Assembly (NCBI GenBank): GCA_029261925.1
Contig: JAJDAJ010000037.1
Location: forward strand, 166,604 to 230,603
Direction: 5' to 3'
From: Deltaproteobacteria bacterium
GTDB taxonomy: Bacteria; Myxococcota_A; UBA9160; SZUA-336
Length of the DNA: 64,000 nucleotides
In this document: one piece after another, positions 9,368-16,940 of the stretch
Numbering within the stretch: the stretch's first letter is position 1
How the letters are laid out: the number at the start of each line of letters is the position of its first letter
Position numbers and translations under genes: made by a program
Notes under the pieces: generated by a model
Seen by the model: the letters and a program-made list of their open reading frames with translations, nothing else
Told to the model about the DNA's origin: nothing
The model's database searches: none

Positions 9368-9961
9368 CTAGTAGTGGCAGGCCGCGCAGTCGTCGGGACC
9401 GGCGCGATCGAGGTGGCACTCCATGCACCAGCCCATCTCCAGCTTCGCACTCGGCAGGTAGAACGTGCGCGCAGTGTTCTGCGTATCCGGCACGAGGTAC
9501 ACGCGGTTCATGGTCTCCACGGGACCGTGGCACTTCTGGCACTCCAGGCCGGCCTGGACGTGCTTGAAGTGCTTGAACTGCACGTGCTCGGGCAGGTTGT
9601 GGATCCTGACCCACGGGATCGACTCGCCGCGCTCGTAGTACGCGTGGATCTTGGCGATCTCCGCGGCGCTGGCCTCGAGCTCCGCGGCACTGCCCGTCTG
9701 GCGCTGCTTGACGTGCTCGTGGCAGCCCATGCAGACCGACACGGCGGGAACCGTGGCGGCCTGGCTCTTCTCCGCGGCGCCGTGGCAGTACAGGCAGTCG
9801 ATCTTCAGCTCGCCGGCGTGGAGCTTGTGACTGAACGAGATCGGCTGACGCGGCCCCGCCTCCTCGGCGGATGTCAGCTCCTGCTCGTACAGCCCCGCGT
9901 GGACGATGGAAACGCCCAGTGCCAGGGCACAGATCGACGATAGGAGAACGGTTGCGCGCAT
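9368..9961 (-). CDS. actA: Alternative complex III subunit A (pentaheme cytochrome c)
   Basis: First gene of the act operon. The 197-residue protein has an N-terminal hydrophobic signal or anchor (about 1-22) and five CXXCH heme motifs: CLYCH, CMGCH, CQKCH, CMECH and CAACH. Five hemes match ActA of the known complex, which passes electrons from ActB to the monoheme subunit or downstream acceptor. Extra His residues supply second axial ligands. The promoter for the whole operon probably lies in the 80 bases upstream. Confidence 0.93.
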   Translation of the reverse strand: MRATVLLSSICALALGVSIVHAGLYEQELTSAEEAGPRQPISFSHKLHAGELKIDCLYCHGAAEKSQAATVPAVSVCMGCHEHVKQRQTGSAAELEASAAEIAKIHAYYERGESIPWVRIHNLPEHVQFKHFKHVQAGLECQKCHGPVETMNRVYLVPDTQNTARTFYLPSAKLEMGWCMECHLDRAGPDDCAACHY

Positions 9962-10035
9962 ACGGGTTCCCTGGTTGCGGCCGTGTGATACCCGCGCGCC
10001 ATTTCAGCGTCAAGTTCGCGCGAGCGCACGCGCAT

Positions 10036-10060
10036 CGGGTGCATCAAAACGCTGCACCCG
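10036..10060 (-). other. Perfect 8-bp hairpin at the end of the phosphatase gene
   Basis: Inverted repeat cgggtgca...tgcacccg with a 9-nt loop that contains the TGA stop codon of the phosphatase gene. It sits 75 bases before actA. There is no T-run, so it is not a classical intrinsic terminator. It could protect the 3' end or weaken read-through into act. Confidence 0.4.
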
Positions 10061-10721
10061 GTCCGGCATCCCCCGCCTCGCCTCCGGGGCCGAAGCGGAG
10101 CATCGGGAACGGACCGAACGCGGGCGACTCACCATAGGCGAGCACGCGCACCACGCCGCAGTGGTCGAAGCCGAACGGCACCTCGTCGCGCGTCGGCATC
10201 CCGGCCAGCATCTGCAGCGCGTAGTTCAGCAGTCCCCCGTGCGACACGACCAGGGTGAGGCCGGATTCTCCCAGCGCCGCGCGCACCAGGCCACACGCCT
10301 CGGAGGCGCGCGCCAGGAAGGCCTCGCGCGTCTCCCCGCCCGGCGCGGTGCGCCCCGACGCCGCCAGACGGGCGACCACGCTGTGCCCGCGACTGAAATC
10401 GCCGGGCCAGCGCGCGCGGGCGGCCCGGGGATCGAGCCCCGCCAGCTCCCCGTGGTCGCCCTCCGCCAGGCACGCATGGACCCGCGGCTCGAGCCCGAGT
10501 CCCGCCCCCAGGATCTCCGCGGTCTCGCGGGCGCGGCGCAGCGGCGAGCTCCAGAGCCGCTCGAAGCGCAGCGTGCCCAGGCGATCCCGGAGCGCGACCG
10601 CCTGGGCACGCCCGGCGGCGTTGAGACCCTGGTCGCCGAAGCGTCCGTCCCCGTAGGCCGCGTGCCGCACCAGCCAGACCTGTGCGGGTGCCGCCCCGCG
10701 GGGTGTGACAGGAGGACTCAT
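10044..10721 (-). CDS. Histidine phosphatase family protein (phosphoglycerate-mutase-like)
   Basis: Acts on phosphate esters through a phosphohistidine intermediate. The 225-residue protein has LVRHA near its start (the family usually reads RHGE/RHAE), a second conserved Arg region SSPLRRARETA, Glu-Gly-Asp-His-Gly at about residue 97, and the catalytic second His in VVSHGGLLN. The chosen ATG lies 13 bases after the cstA stop with ggagga-type bases nearby. An in-frame ATG 78 bases upstream would overlap cstA and lacks family similarity. The true substrate is unknown; alpha-ribazole phosphatase-like and broad sugar-phosphate activities are both possible. Confidence 0.8.
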   Translation of the reverse strand: MSPPVTPRGAAPAQVWLVRHAAYGDGRFGDQGLNAAGRAQAVALRDRLGTLRFERLWSSPLRRARETAEILGAGLGLEPRVHACLAEGDHGELAGLDPRAARARWPGDFSRGHSVVARLAASGRTAPGGETREAFLARASEACGLVRAALGESGLTLVVSHGGLLNYALQMLAGMPTRDEVPFGFDHCGVVRVLAYGESPAFGPFPMLRFGPGGEAGDAGPGAAF

Positions 10722-10734
10722 GGCCCGGGCAGGT

Positions 10735-12417
10735 TCACCCGGCGTCAGGCGCCGGCGGGCGGGCGCCGGCGACGGGGCGCCGCAGCATCCGCACGCCATC
10801 GACCACCACCCACAGGGAGAGCGCCAGGATCAGCGACGCGCTGCCCGCGAGCAGCCAGTTCGCGCTGGCGACGTGCCCGCGAACCTCGCCGAGCATGGCC
10901 AGGACCGTGGCCACGAGCACCAGCACCATGGGCACGAGCGTGTACAGGTACGGCCGGCCGGCGCGGCGCAGCCAGACGCTGACCACCGTGAGCGTGAGCG
11001 CCGCCAGGATCTGGTTGGTGGTGCCGAAGAGCGGCCAGAGCAGCAGCCCGCCCTTCCCCCCGGCCTGCGTGAGCGCCAGCAGCAGCGCCGCGCCGATGCC
11101 GACGCCTGCGGCCACGTAGCGGTTGCGCAGGACCTCGATCCCGGCGCTCTCGCCCAGCTCCGACAGGATGAGCCGCAGGATGCGCGCGCCCGTGTCCAGG
11201 GACGTGGCGGCGAAGGCGATCACCATGACCGCGACGAAGGTCTCGGCCGTCGCGCGCGCGACCCCCAGCTGCGACACGAAGGTGGCCGCGCCGTGCACGA
11301 ACGCCTCGAGCTTGGGCGCGAGCCCCGACGCCGCCGACCAGCTCGCATAGTGCGCATGCCACTGGTCGGCGGTCGCGAAGCCCGCGGTGGTGGCGAGCAC
11401 CGCCAGCAGCCCGAGCGTGCCCTCGCCGAGCATGCCGCCGTAGCCGATCGGCCGCGCGTCGGTCATGCACGCGACCTGCTTGGACGTGGTTCCCGAGGCC
11501 ACCAGGCCGTGGAAGCCCGAGATCGCGCCGCACGCGATGGTGATGAACAGGAACGGCAGCAGCGGCGGAGCACCCTCCGGGTTCGGGTTGAACGCCGGCG
11601 CCGCGATCGGCGGGGCCAGGAGCATCAGGCCCCCGATCATGGCTCCCAGCCCGAGCAGCAGCTGGTGCGAGTTCAGGTAGTCACGGGGCTGCAGCAGCAG
11701 CCACACGGGCAGGACCGAGGCGGCGAAGGAGTAGATCATGAGCACCCAGACCCAGGCGCCGACGCTCACGTCGCGCAGCGCCGGGAAGGCGTCGACGAAG
11801 GCCTGGCCGTAGAAGACGGCCGTGAGCAGCAGCGCGAACCCGACCAGCGACGGCAGCAGCACCGGCACGCCCCGCCGGTAGACCAGCCAGCCCAGCGCGA
11901 TCGCGACCACGATCTGGACGTTGATCGGGAAGATCGCCGCCGGGTAGCTCACGAACAGCGTTGCGATGATGAACGCGAAGACCGCCAGCACGATCCAGAT
12001 CAGGAACGCCACCACGATCAGGAACAGACGCTTCGCCCCGGGGCTGATCACGTCGCCGGCGATGTCCCCGACCGACCTGCCGCGATGGCGCAGGCTGATC
12101 ACGAGCGCGGCGAAGTCGTGCACCGCGCCCATCGCGATCGTGCCGATCAGCACCCAGAGCAGCGCCGGCAGCCAGCCCCAGATCACCGCCAGCGCGGGGC
12201 CGACGATCGGCGCCGCCCCGGCGATCGACGTGTAGTGGTGCCCCCAGAGCAGGCCGAGCCGCGTGGGCACGTAGTCCACGCCGTCGGCGAGCTCGCGCGA
12301 GGGGACCGGCTCGTCGGCCTCGAGCGCGAACACGCGGCGCGCCAGGAAGCCGGAGTAGAAGCGGTAGGCGAGCACGTAGCTCGCCAGCACGAGCAGGGCG
12401 AGGGTCGCCGCGTTCAC
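10735..12417 (-). CDS. cstA: CstA family peptide/pyruvate transporter
   Basis: Polytopic inner-membrane protein of the carbon-starvation family; members transport pyruvate or peptides. The 560-residue form has about 16 hydrophobic segments and family signatures such as YRFYSGFLARRVF near the N-terminus, GHHYTSIAGAAPIVGPA and GFHGLVASGTTSKQ. GTG at 12417 is chosen because the N-terminus then matches short CstA proteins. An ATG six codons upstream is also possible. It is followed closely by the histidine phosphatase. No accompanying small YjiX/KstB-type gene was seen. Confidence 0.9.
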   Translation of the reverse strand: MNAATLALLVLASYVLAYRFYSGFLARRVFALEADEPVPSRELADGVDYVPTRLGLLWGHHYTSIAGAAPIVGPALAVIWGWLPALLWVLIGTIAMGAVHDFAALVISLRHRGRSVGDIAGDVISPGAKRLFLIVVAFLIWIVLAVFAFIIATLFVSYPAAIFPINVQIVVAIALGWLVYRRGVPVLLPSLVGFALLLTAVFYGQAFVDAFPALRDVSVGAWVWVLMIYSFAASVLPVWLLLQPRDYLNSHQLLLGLGAMIGGLMLLAPPIAAPAFNPNPEGAPPLLPFLFITIACGAISGFHGLVASGTTSKQVACMTDARPIGYGGMLGEGTLGLLAVLATTAGFATADQWHAHYASWSAASGLAPKLEAFVHGAATFVSQLGVARATAETFVAVMVIAFAATSLDTGARILRLILSELGESAGIEVLRNRYVAAGVGIGAALLLALTQAGGKGGLLLWPLFGTTNQILAALTLTVVSVWLRRAGRPYLYTLVPMVLVLVATVLAMLGEVRGHVASANWLLAGSASLILALSLWVVVDGVRMLRRPVAGARPPAPDAG

Positions 12418-12595
12418 GGCGCGACAGGCTAACACCCCGCCGGCGCGCGAACACGCCGCTGGTGTCAGCGCACCCGGCCGTCCCGGTGGCGCTGCGGCCG
12501 GGCCGCGTGCCGGCGCCGGGCGCCGGGCGGGGCCTGCGGCCGGGAGGCATCGGGCCGCCCGGGCGCGCCGCGCCCGCCGGTGCGGAGCTCGACGC

Positions 12596-13192
12596 TCATC
12601 CGCCCGCGCCGCACTCCCAGACGTAGATCGTCATCGGCGGCAGGTTCCAGAAGCCGCTGTGGCGCTCCGGCCGACCGAAGACCGGCTCGGCCAGGCGCGC
12701 GACGTGGCTGCGGAACTGGTAGGCGACGAAGCGACCGCCCGGCGCGAGGGCGCGCTCGGCGGCCTCGACCGTCTGGCGGCCCACACCCTCGTCGAGCGTC
12801 GAGAAGGGGATGCCCGAGACCACCAGATCGGCCTTCTCCAGGCCCTGCTTCGCCAGCGCCGTGGCGATCTCGGTGGCGCTGCCCTCGTACACCTCGAGCC
12901 GCGGGTCGTCGAAGTCGTCGCGCAGCATGCGGGCGAAGTCGGCATTGATCTCGATCGCGATCAGCTTGCCGTCGGCGGGCATGCGCTCGAGCAGCTGGCG
13001 CGTCAGCACCCCGGTGCCGGGGCCGAGCTCGACCACGACGCGGGCGTTGGCCACGTCGCCGCAGTCGCCGACGCGCCGCACCAGGAACGGCGAGCTGGGC
13101 CAGACCGAGGCCACCTCGCGCGGCTTGCGCAGGAAGCCGAGCAGGAAGTCGAGGGGCCGGTCACCGGAGCGCCGCGCGCGGATCTCGCTCAT
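12596..13192 (-). CDS. Class I SAM-dependent methyltransferase, phospholipid N-methyltransferase-like
   Basis: Transfers a methyl group from S-adenosylmethionine. The 198-residue protein has the SAM-binding motif VELGPGTGVLTRQLL at about residue 55 and an acidic strand end IAIEIN. The layout, with an N-terminal FLRKPREVASVWPSS segment and a YVW near the C-terminus, is that of KsgA-like enzymes annotated as phosphatidylethanolamine N-methyltransferases. The ATG chosen follows the usual N-terminus; a longer frame start 12 codons upstream is less likely. Lipid methylation is inferred from the family only. Confidence 0.75.
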   Translation of the reverse strand: MSEIRARRSGDRPLDFLLGFLRKPREVASVWPSSPFLVRRVGDCGDVANARVVVELGPGTGVLTRQLLERMPADGKLIAIEINADFARMLRDDFDDPRLEVYEGSATEIATALAKQGLEKADLVVSGIPFSTLDEGVGRQTVEAAERALAPGGRFVAYQFRSHVARLAEPVFGRPERHSGFWNLPPMTIYVWECGAGG

Positions 13193-13265
13193 TGTACTCC
13201 GGCTCCCCCTCGGTGCCCCTGAAGCCACGGGACGCGGCCTGTCTTACACGGGCCCCCGCGACGGG

Positions 13266-14000
13266 TCAACTGCCGGCGGGCCGTGGGGATTCCAGCACGC
13301 GTCGGGTCGCCTCCGCGAGCCTCCGGAACAGGTCGCGGGCGGCCACTTCGGCCGCGGCGGCATCGCGGGCGCTGACCGCCACACCGACCCGGCGCACGCC
13401 GGCGCCCAGCCCCACGCGGTCGCGCGTGCAGGCCTCGCGCGCGGCGTGGCCCAGCGCCCCCCCCGTGCTGAAGCGGTGCAGCGCGTTCGCCAGCAGGGTC
13501 AGCACCCGGTTGCCCCCGCTGCGCGCGGCGAACGCCGGCAGCGCCCAGAGCGCCTCGCAGAAGGCGGCGTCGGCGAGGCCCTCGTCGCCCAGCGCGGCGA
13601 GCGCGCGCTCGAGATCCGCCAGGCCGTCGCCGCGCTCGACCGCGGCCCTCAGCAGCCCGCCGGCCACGAGCTCGCGGGCATCGAGCAGGTCGCGCATCCA
13701 GTCGCCCGCGGAGTCATCAGCGAGCGAGGCCCCCACCAGCTCCAGGCTGGCGTGCTGGGGGTCCAGCACGCGCGTACCCGAGCCCTGCTGCGACTCGACC
13801 AGGCGCAGCTGCTCGAGCTTCCGCAGCGCCTCGCGCACGCTGCCGCGATTCACCGCCAGGTCCTGCGCGAGATCGCGCTCCGGCGGCAGCCGGTCGCCGG
13901 GGCGGAGCTCGCCGGTGCTGATCCGGCGCCGGAGCTGATCGGCCAGCTCGTCGGGCAGCGGGCGGCGCCGGCGCGGCTCGGGTTCCATCGCGTCGATCAT
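13266..14000 (-). CDS. GntR family transcriptional regulator (FadR/FCD type)
   Basis: DNA-binding repressor or activator. Residues about 10-80 form the GntR winged helix (ADQLRRRI, GDRLPPERDLA, GSVREALRKLE). The remaining part is a helical ligand-binding domain of FadR/FCD type, where an effector such as a metabolite carboxylate would bind. About 244 residues. ATG at 14000 or 13988 are both possible. It is divergently placed to the EVE gene, with 55 bases between them, so it may control its own promoter there. Its regulon cannot be read from the window. Confidence 0.82.
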   Translation of the reverse strand: MIDAMEPEPRRRRPLPDELADQLRRRISTGELRPGDRLPPERDLAQDLAVNRGSVREALRKLEQLRLVESQQGSGTRVLDPQHASLELVGASLADDSAGDWMRDLLDARELVAGGLLRAAVERGDGLADLERALAALGDEGLADAAFCEALWALPAFAARSGGNRVLTLLANALHRFSTGGALGHAAREACTRDRVGLGAGVRRVGVAVSARDAAAAEVAARDLFRRLAEATRRVLESPRPAGS

Positions 14001-14055
14001 ACGCGCCGGGCGCGGTCGCTTGCGTCCGCGCGCGACGGCCGCGCATGATGCAGGC

Positions 14056-14478
14056 ATGGCGCGATCGTACTGGCTCGCGAAGTCCGAGCCCGGCGCGTAT
14101 TCCTGGGACCGGCTGGTCGCCGACGGGTCGACCTTCTGGGAAGGGGTGCGCAATCACCAGGCCCGCAACAACCTCGCCGCCATGGGCAAGGGCGACCTGG
14201 TGCTCTTCTATCACTCGGTCAAGGGCTGCGAGGTCGTCGGCATCATGCGCGTCACGCGCGAGGCCTACGCCGACCCCACCTCCGACGACGAGCGCTGGGT
14301 CGTCGTCGACGTCGAGCCGGTGAAGCCCCTGCGCGAGCCGGTCACGCTGGCGCAGGTCAAGGCCGACCCCGAGCTCGAGGGCATCGCGCTGGTGCGCCAG
14401 TCGCGACTGTCGGTGATGCCGCTCGAGCGCGAGCACTTCGAGCGCATCCTCGAGCTGGGCAGGACGCGCGTGCGCTGA
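14056..14478 (+). CDS. EVE domain protein
   Basis: Small single-domain protein of 140 residues matching the EVE (PUA-like/YTH-related) family along its length: LAKSEPGAYSWD, WEGVRNHQARNNL and GDLVLFYHS. Family members bind modified bases in RNA or DNA; the bacterial role is not settled. It starts 12 codons inside an open frame, at the ATG that gives the conserved MARSYWLAKSEP start. It converges on the gene that follows, with two bases between the stop codons. Confidence 0.87.
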   Translation: MARSYWLAKSEPGAYSWDRLVADGSTFWEGVRNHQARNNLAAMGKGDLVLFYHSVKGCEVVGIMRVTREAYADPTSDDERWVVVDVEPVKPLREPVTLAQVKADPELEGIALVRQSRLSVMPLEREHFERILELGRTRVR

Positions 14479-14480
14479 GC

Positions 14481-15380
14481 TCAGGGGCGAACGACGCGGA
14501 GCAGCAGCAGACCGTCGCCCCCGGGCGTCGCCAGCCGCCGGATCGCTCCGGGCTCGAGGTCGACGATCACGCCGTGGACCCCGCGCGCGTACAGGGCCTC
14601 GCCGAGTGCCTGCAGGATCGACTGGATCGCGGAGCCGTAGAGCTGCGCCCCGCGCGGACCGAAACGCCCCAGCTGCCAGAGCGGCACGGCCTGCACGCTC
14701 AGACCGGGGCGCGGCGCGACGTAGCCGGCCGGGATCTTGCCCGTGTCCCAGGCCAGGTCGACGTCGATGGTGAGCAGCTCGTCGAGCGGGAGCGCGAGAT
14801 CGGCCGGGCCCGTGAGATCCAGCGAGCGCACGGTGACCAGAACCGCGTCGCGGCCGAAGCGATCGCGCGAGGCGGGCAGCGAAGCCAGCGGCGCGACCGG
14901 GACCCCGGCGCGCCGCAGCTCGATCACCAGGCTGCGCTGTCCGGTGCCGGCGCGGGCCACCGCGCCGGGGCGCACGGCCGCCCCGACGCCCGCGTGCCCG
15001 CGGCGGAGGTGGGCCGACTCGACCGCATCGACCACCGCGTCGAGCGCCGAGCCGTACAGCCGCACGCCCGCCCGTCCCAGGTCGCGCAGCCGCCAGCGCC
15101 GCGCGGGCAGCCCCGGGCGCGCCGCGGCCCAGCCACCGGCGAGCCGCGACAGCTCGACGTCGAGGTCGAGCACCTCCGCGGCGCCGAGCGTACCGCCGCC
15201 GGCGCCGTGGACGACCACCGCGTCGACGTCCACGTACGCCAGGTCGGGGCCGTCGGGATCGGGCGCCGGGCGCAGCTGCGCCGCGCCGGTGGCCGGGTCG
15301 AGCCAGGCGGCCAGCCCCAGGGCCAGGAGCCATGTGCGGCCGGCGGGCCGGCGCCGCGGAAGACTCGCACGCGCGTGCAT
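14481..15380 (-). CDS. Secreted protein with an internal duplication (POTRA-like repeats?)
   Basis: No named family recognised with certainty. The 299-residue protein has an N-terminal basic then hydrophobic segment compatible with a signal peptide. Two halves are related: RPGLPARRWRLRDLG...LYGSALDAVVDAVE near residues 90-120 matches RPGLSVQAVPLWQLG...LYGSAIQSILQALG near 225-255. Each is followed by a Gly-rich turn with a hydrophobic strand. This helix-Gly-strand layout resembles POTRA domains at the N-terminus of FhaC/ShlB-type outer-membrane transporters, but no beta-barrel follows. The function is unknown. Confidence 0.55.
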   Translation of the reverse strand: MHARASLPRRRPAGRTWLLALGLAAWLDPATGAAQLRPAPDPDGPDLAYVDVDAVVVHGAGGGTLGAAEVLDLDVELSRLAGGWAAARPGLPARRWRLRDLGRAGVRLYGSALDAVVDAVESAHLRRGHAGVGAAVRPGAVARAGTGQRSLVIELRRAGVPVAPLASLPASRDRFGRDAVLVTVRSLDLTGPADLALPLDELLTIDVDLAWDTGKIPAGYVAPRPGLSVQAVPLWQLGRFGPRGAQLYGSAIQSILQALGEALYARGVHGVIVDLEPGAIRRLATPGGDGLLLLRVVRP

Positions 15381-15434
15381 GCGTCCCGTTTCGACGCCCG
15401 GGCCGGCGCCATTGAGCCGTCGCGAGGCGGCGGC

Positions 15435-15869
15435 TCAGTCGAGCGCGCGCACCTTGCCGATGCGGCGCGCGTGACGCCCGCCCTCGAACTCCGCGTCCAG
15501 CCAAACGCGGACCCACTTGAGCAGATCCTCGGCGGCGAACTCACCCGCCCCCAGGCAGAGCACGTTCGAGCCGTGGTGCTGGCGCGTCATCTCCGCGGTG
15601 CGCTCGCTGTAGACCAGGGCCGCCACCACGCCGGGGATGCGGTTGGCGAGCATGGACATGCCGATCCCGTTGTGACACGCCAGGATCGCGCGCTCGCACT
15701 CTCCCGCGGCCACGCATCGCGCCGCGGGCTCCGCGAAGTCGGGGTAGTCGCAGGACTCCGCGGAGTCCGTGCCGAAGTCGCGCACCTCGTGGCCGGCCGC
15801 CTCGAGCTCGGCGACGAGCCGCGTCTTGAAGGCGTGTCCAGCGTGATCCGAGGCGACGGCGATCTTCAA
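15435..15869 (-). CDS. rpiB: Ribose-5-phosphate isomerase B
   Basis: Interconverts ribose 5-phosphate and ribulose 5-phosphate in the pentose phosphate pathway. The 144-residue protein is full length. It has the substrate-binding SDHAG start, a catalytic Cys in ACHNGIGMSM (usually CGTGIG in E. coli-type enzymes), SERTAEMTRQHHGSNVLCLG and a C-terminal RH. The CHNG variant at the active-site loop is a little unusual. It lies 17 bases after the aldolase gene, suggesting co-transcription of two sugar-phosphate enzymes. Confidence 0.92.
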   Translation of the reverse strand: MKIAVASDHAGHAFKTRLVAELEAAGHEVRDFGTDSAESCDYPDFAEPAARCVAAGECERAILACHNGIGMSMLANRIPGVVAALVYSERTAEMTRQHHGSNVLCLGAGEFAAEDLLKWVRVWLDAEFEGGRHARRIGKVRALD

Positions 15870-15886
15870 CCCGGGCGACCTCCCCG

Positions 15887-16810
15887 TCAGACGCTGGCGG
15901 CGTAGATGTCCATGACCTCGTGCAGGAGGTCGATCGCGTCGGTCTTGGAGCGCTGGAAGGAGTTGCGCCCCATGATCGAGCCGAAGGCACCACCGTCGGC
16001 GATGCCGCGGATCTCCTGGAGCACGCCCTCGCGATCCTTGGCGGGCCCGCCCGAGAAGATCACGATCCGGCGACCGGAGAAGCAGCTCTCCAGCACGTGG
16101 GCAATGCGCTGGGCCAGCGTGCCGATGGCGATGCCGTGCTGCTCGTAGACCTTGCGGGCGGCGTCCTGCTCGATGTGGTCGGTCGGCGGCTTGACCTTGA
16201 CGACGTGTGCGCCCATCTGTGCCGCGAGCTGGGCGGCGTAGGCCACCACGTCGATCGCCGTCTCGCCGTCCTTGGAGATGCCCGAGCCGCGCGGGTACGA
16301 CCAGACCACGACGGCCAGGCCGTGGGCCTTGGCCTCCTCGGTCAGCTCGCGCAGGTCCTCGTACATGGTGTTCCGGTGGGCCGAGGCCGGGTAGATCGTG
16401 TAGCCGATCGCAGCGGCGCCCAGGCGCAGCGCGTCGCGCACCGAGCCCGTGACTGCGGGGGCCGGGTCGGCGTCCGAGTACAGCGAGTCGGAGTTGTTCA
16501 GCTTCAGGATCAGCGGGACGTCACCGGCGAACTCGGCCGCCCCCGCCTCCAGGAAACCCAGCGGCGCGGCGTAGGCGTTGCAGCCCGCCGCGATCGCCAG
16601 CTCGAAGTGGTAGCGCGGGTCGTAGGCCGGCGGGTTGGGCGCGAAGCTGCGCGCCGGGCCGTGCTCGAAGCCCTGGTCGACCGGCAGGATGACCATCTTG
16701 CCGGTGCCGCCGAGGCGCCCGTGATTGAGCATCCGCGCCAGGTTGGACAGCGTCCCCGCATTGTCGTTGGAGTACCAGGACAGGATCTCCTTGACCCGCT
16801 TCGTCGTCAC
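15887..16810 (-). CDS. Class I fructose-bisphosphate aldolase (DhnA type)
   Basis: Cleaves fructose 1,6-bisphosphate into two triose phosphates through a Schiff base. 307 residues. The expected elements are visible: LPVDQGFEHGP near residue 42, IYPAS at about 140, the Schiff-base Lys in HVVKVKPP at about 204, and the phosphate-binding FSGGPAKD near 255. It is transcribed away from pyruvate kinase, with a 130-base shared spacer that must hold both promoters, and it precedes rpiB. Confidence 0.93.
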   Translation of the reverse strand: MTTKRVKEILSWYSNDNAGTLSNLARMLNHGRLGGTGKMVILPVDQGFEHGPARSFAPNPPAYDPRYHFELAIAAGCNAYAAPLGFLEAGAAEFAGDVPLILKLNNSDSLYSDADPAPAVTGSVRDALRLGAAAIGYTIYPASAHRNTMYEDLRELTEEAKAHGLAVVVWSYPRGSGISKDGETAIDVVAYAAQLAAQMGAHVVKVKPPTDHIEQDAARKVYEQHGIAIGTLAQRIAHVLESCFSGRRIVIFSGGPAKDREGVLQEIRGIADGGAFGSIMGRNSFQRSKTDAIDLLHEVMDIYAASV

Positions 16811-16940
16811 GATCTTCTCCCCGGCGCGGGCGGGTTCTGCGGGAGCCCGCCCTGCTGCGCCTCGTGTACCTGCATCTCGCTTCCCGCGGCGCCGATTCTA
16901 GCGCATCGAGACTGGCCGGGATCCGGGCTACCTTGGCCCC
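16811..16940. promoter_or_regulatory. Divergent promoter region, aldolase / pyruvate kinase
   Basis: A 130-base spacer between two divergent glycolytic genes. Promoters for both must lie here if each is transcribed separately. I could not pick out confident -35/-10 pairs. An opposed placement of lower-glycolysis enzymes allows joint control by one regulator. Confidence 0.4.

Noticed and set aside
576-9567. Very long open frames on the plus strand (576-2594, 4945-9567)
   Set aside because: They are mirror readings of the carboxylase and act genes. GC-rich codons leave the opposite strand open. The translated text is Arg/Asp/Gly-rich and shows no family signature.
15381-15434. Additional small gene between rpiB and the POTRA-like gene
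   Set aside because: Only 54 bases; no frame of useful length.
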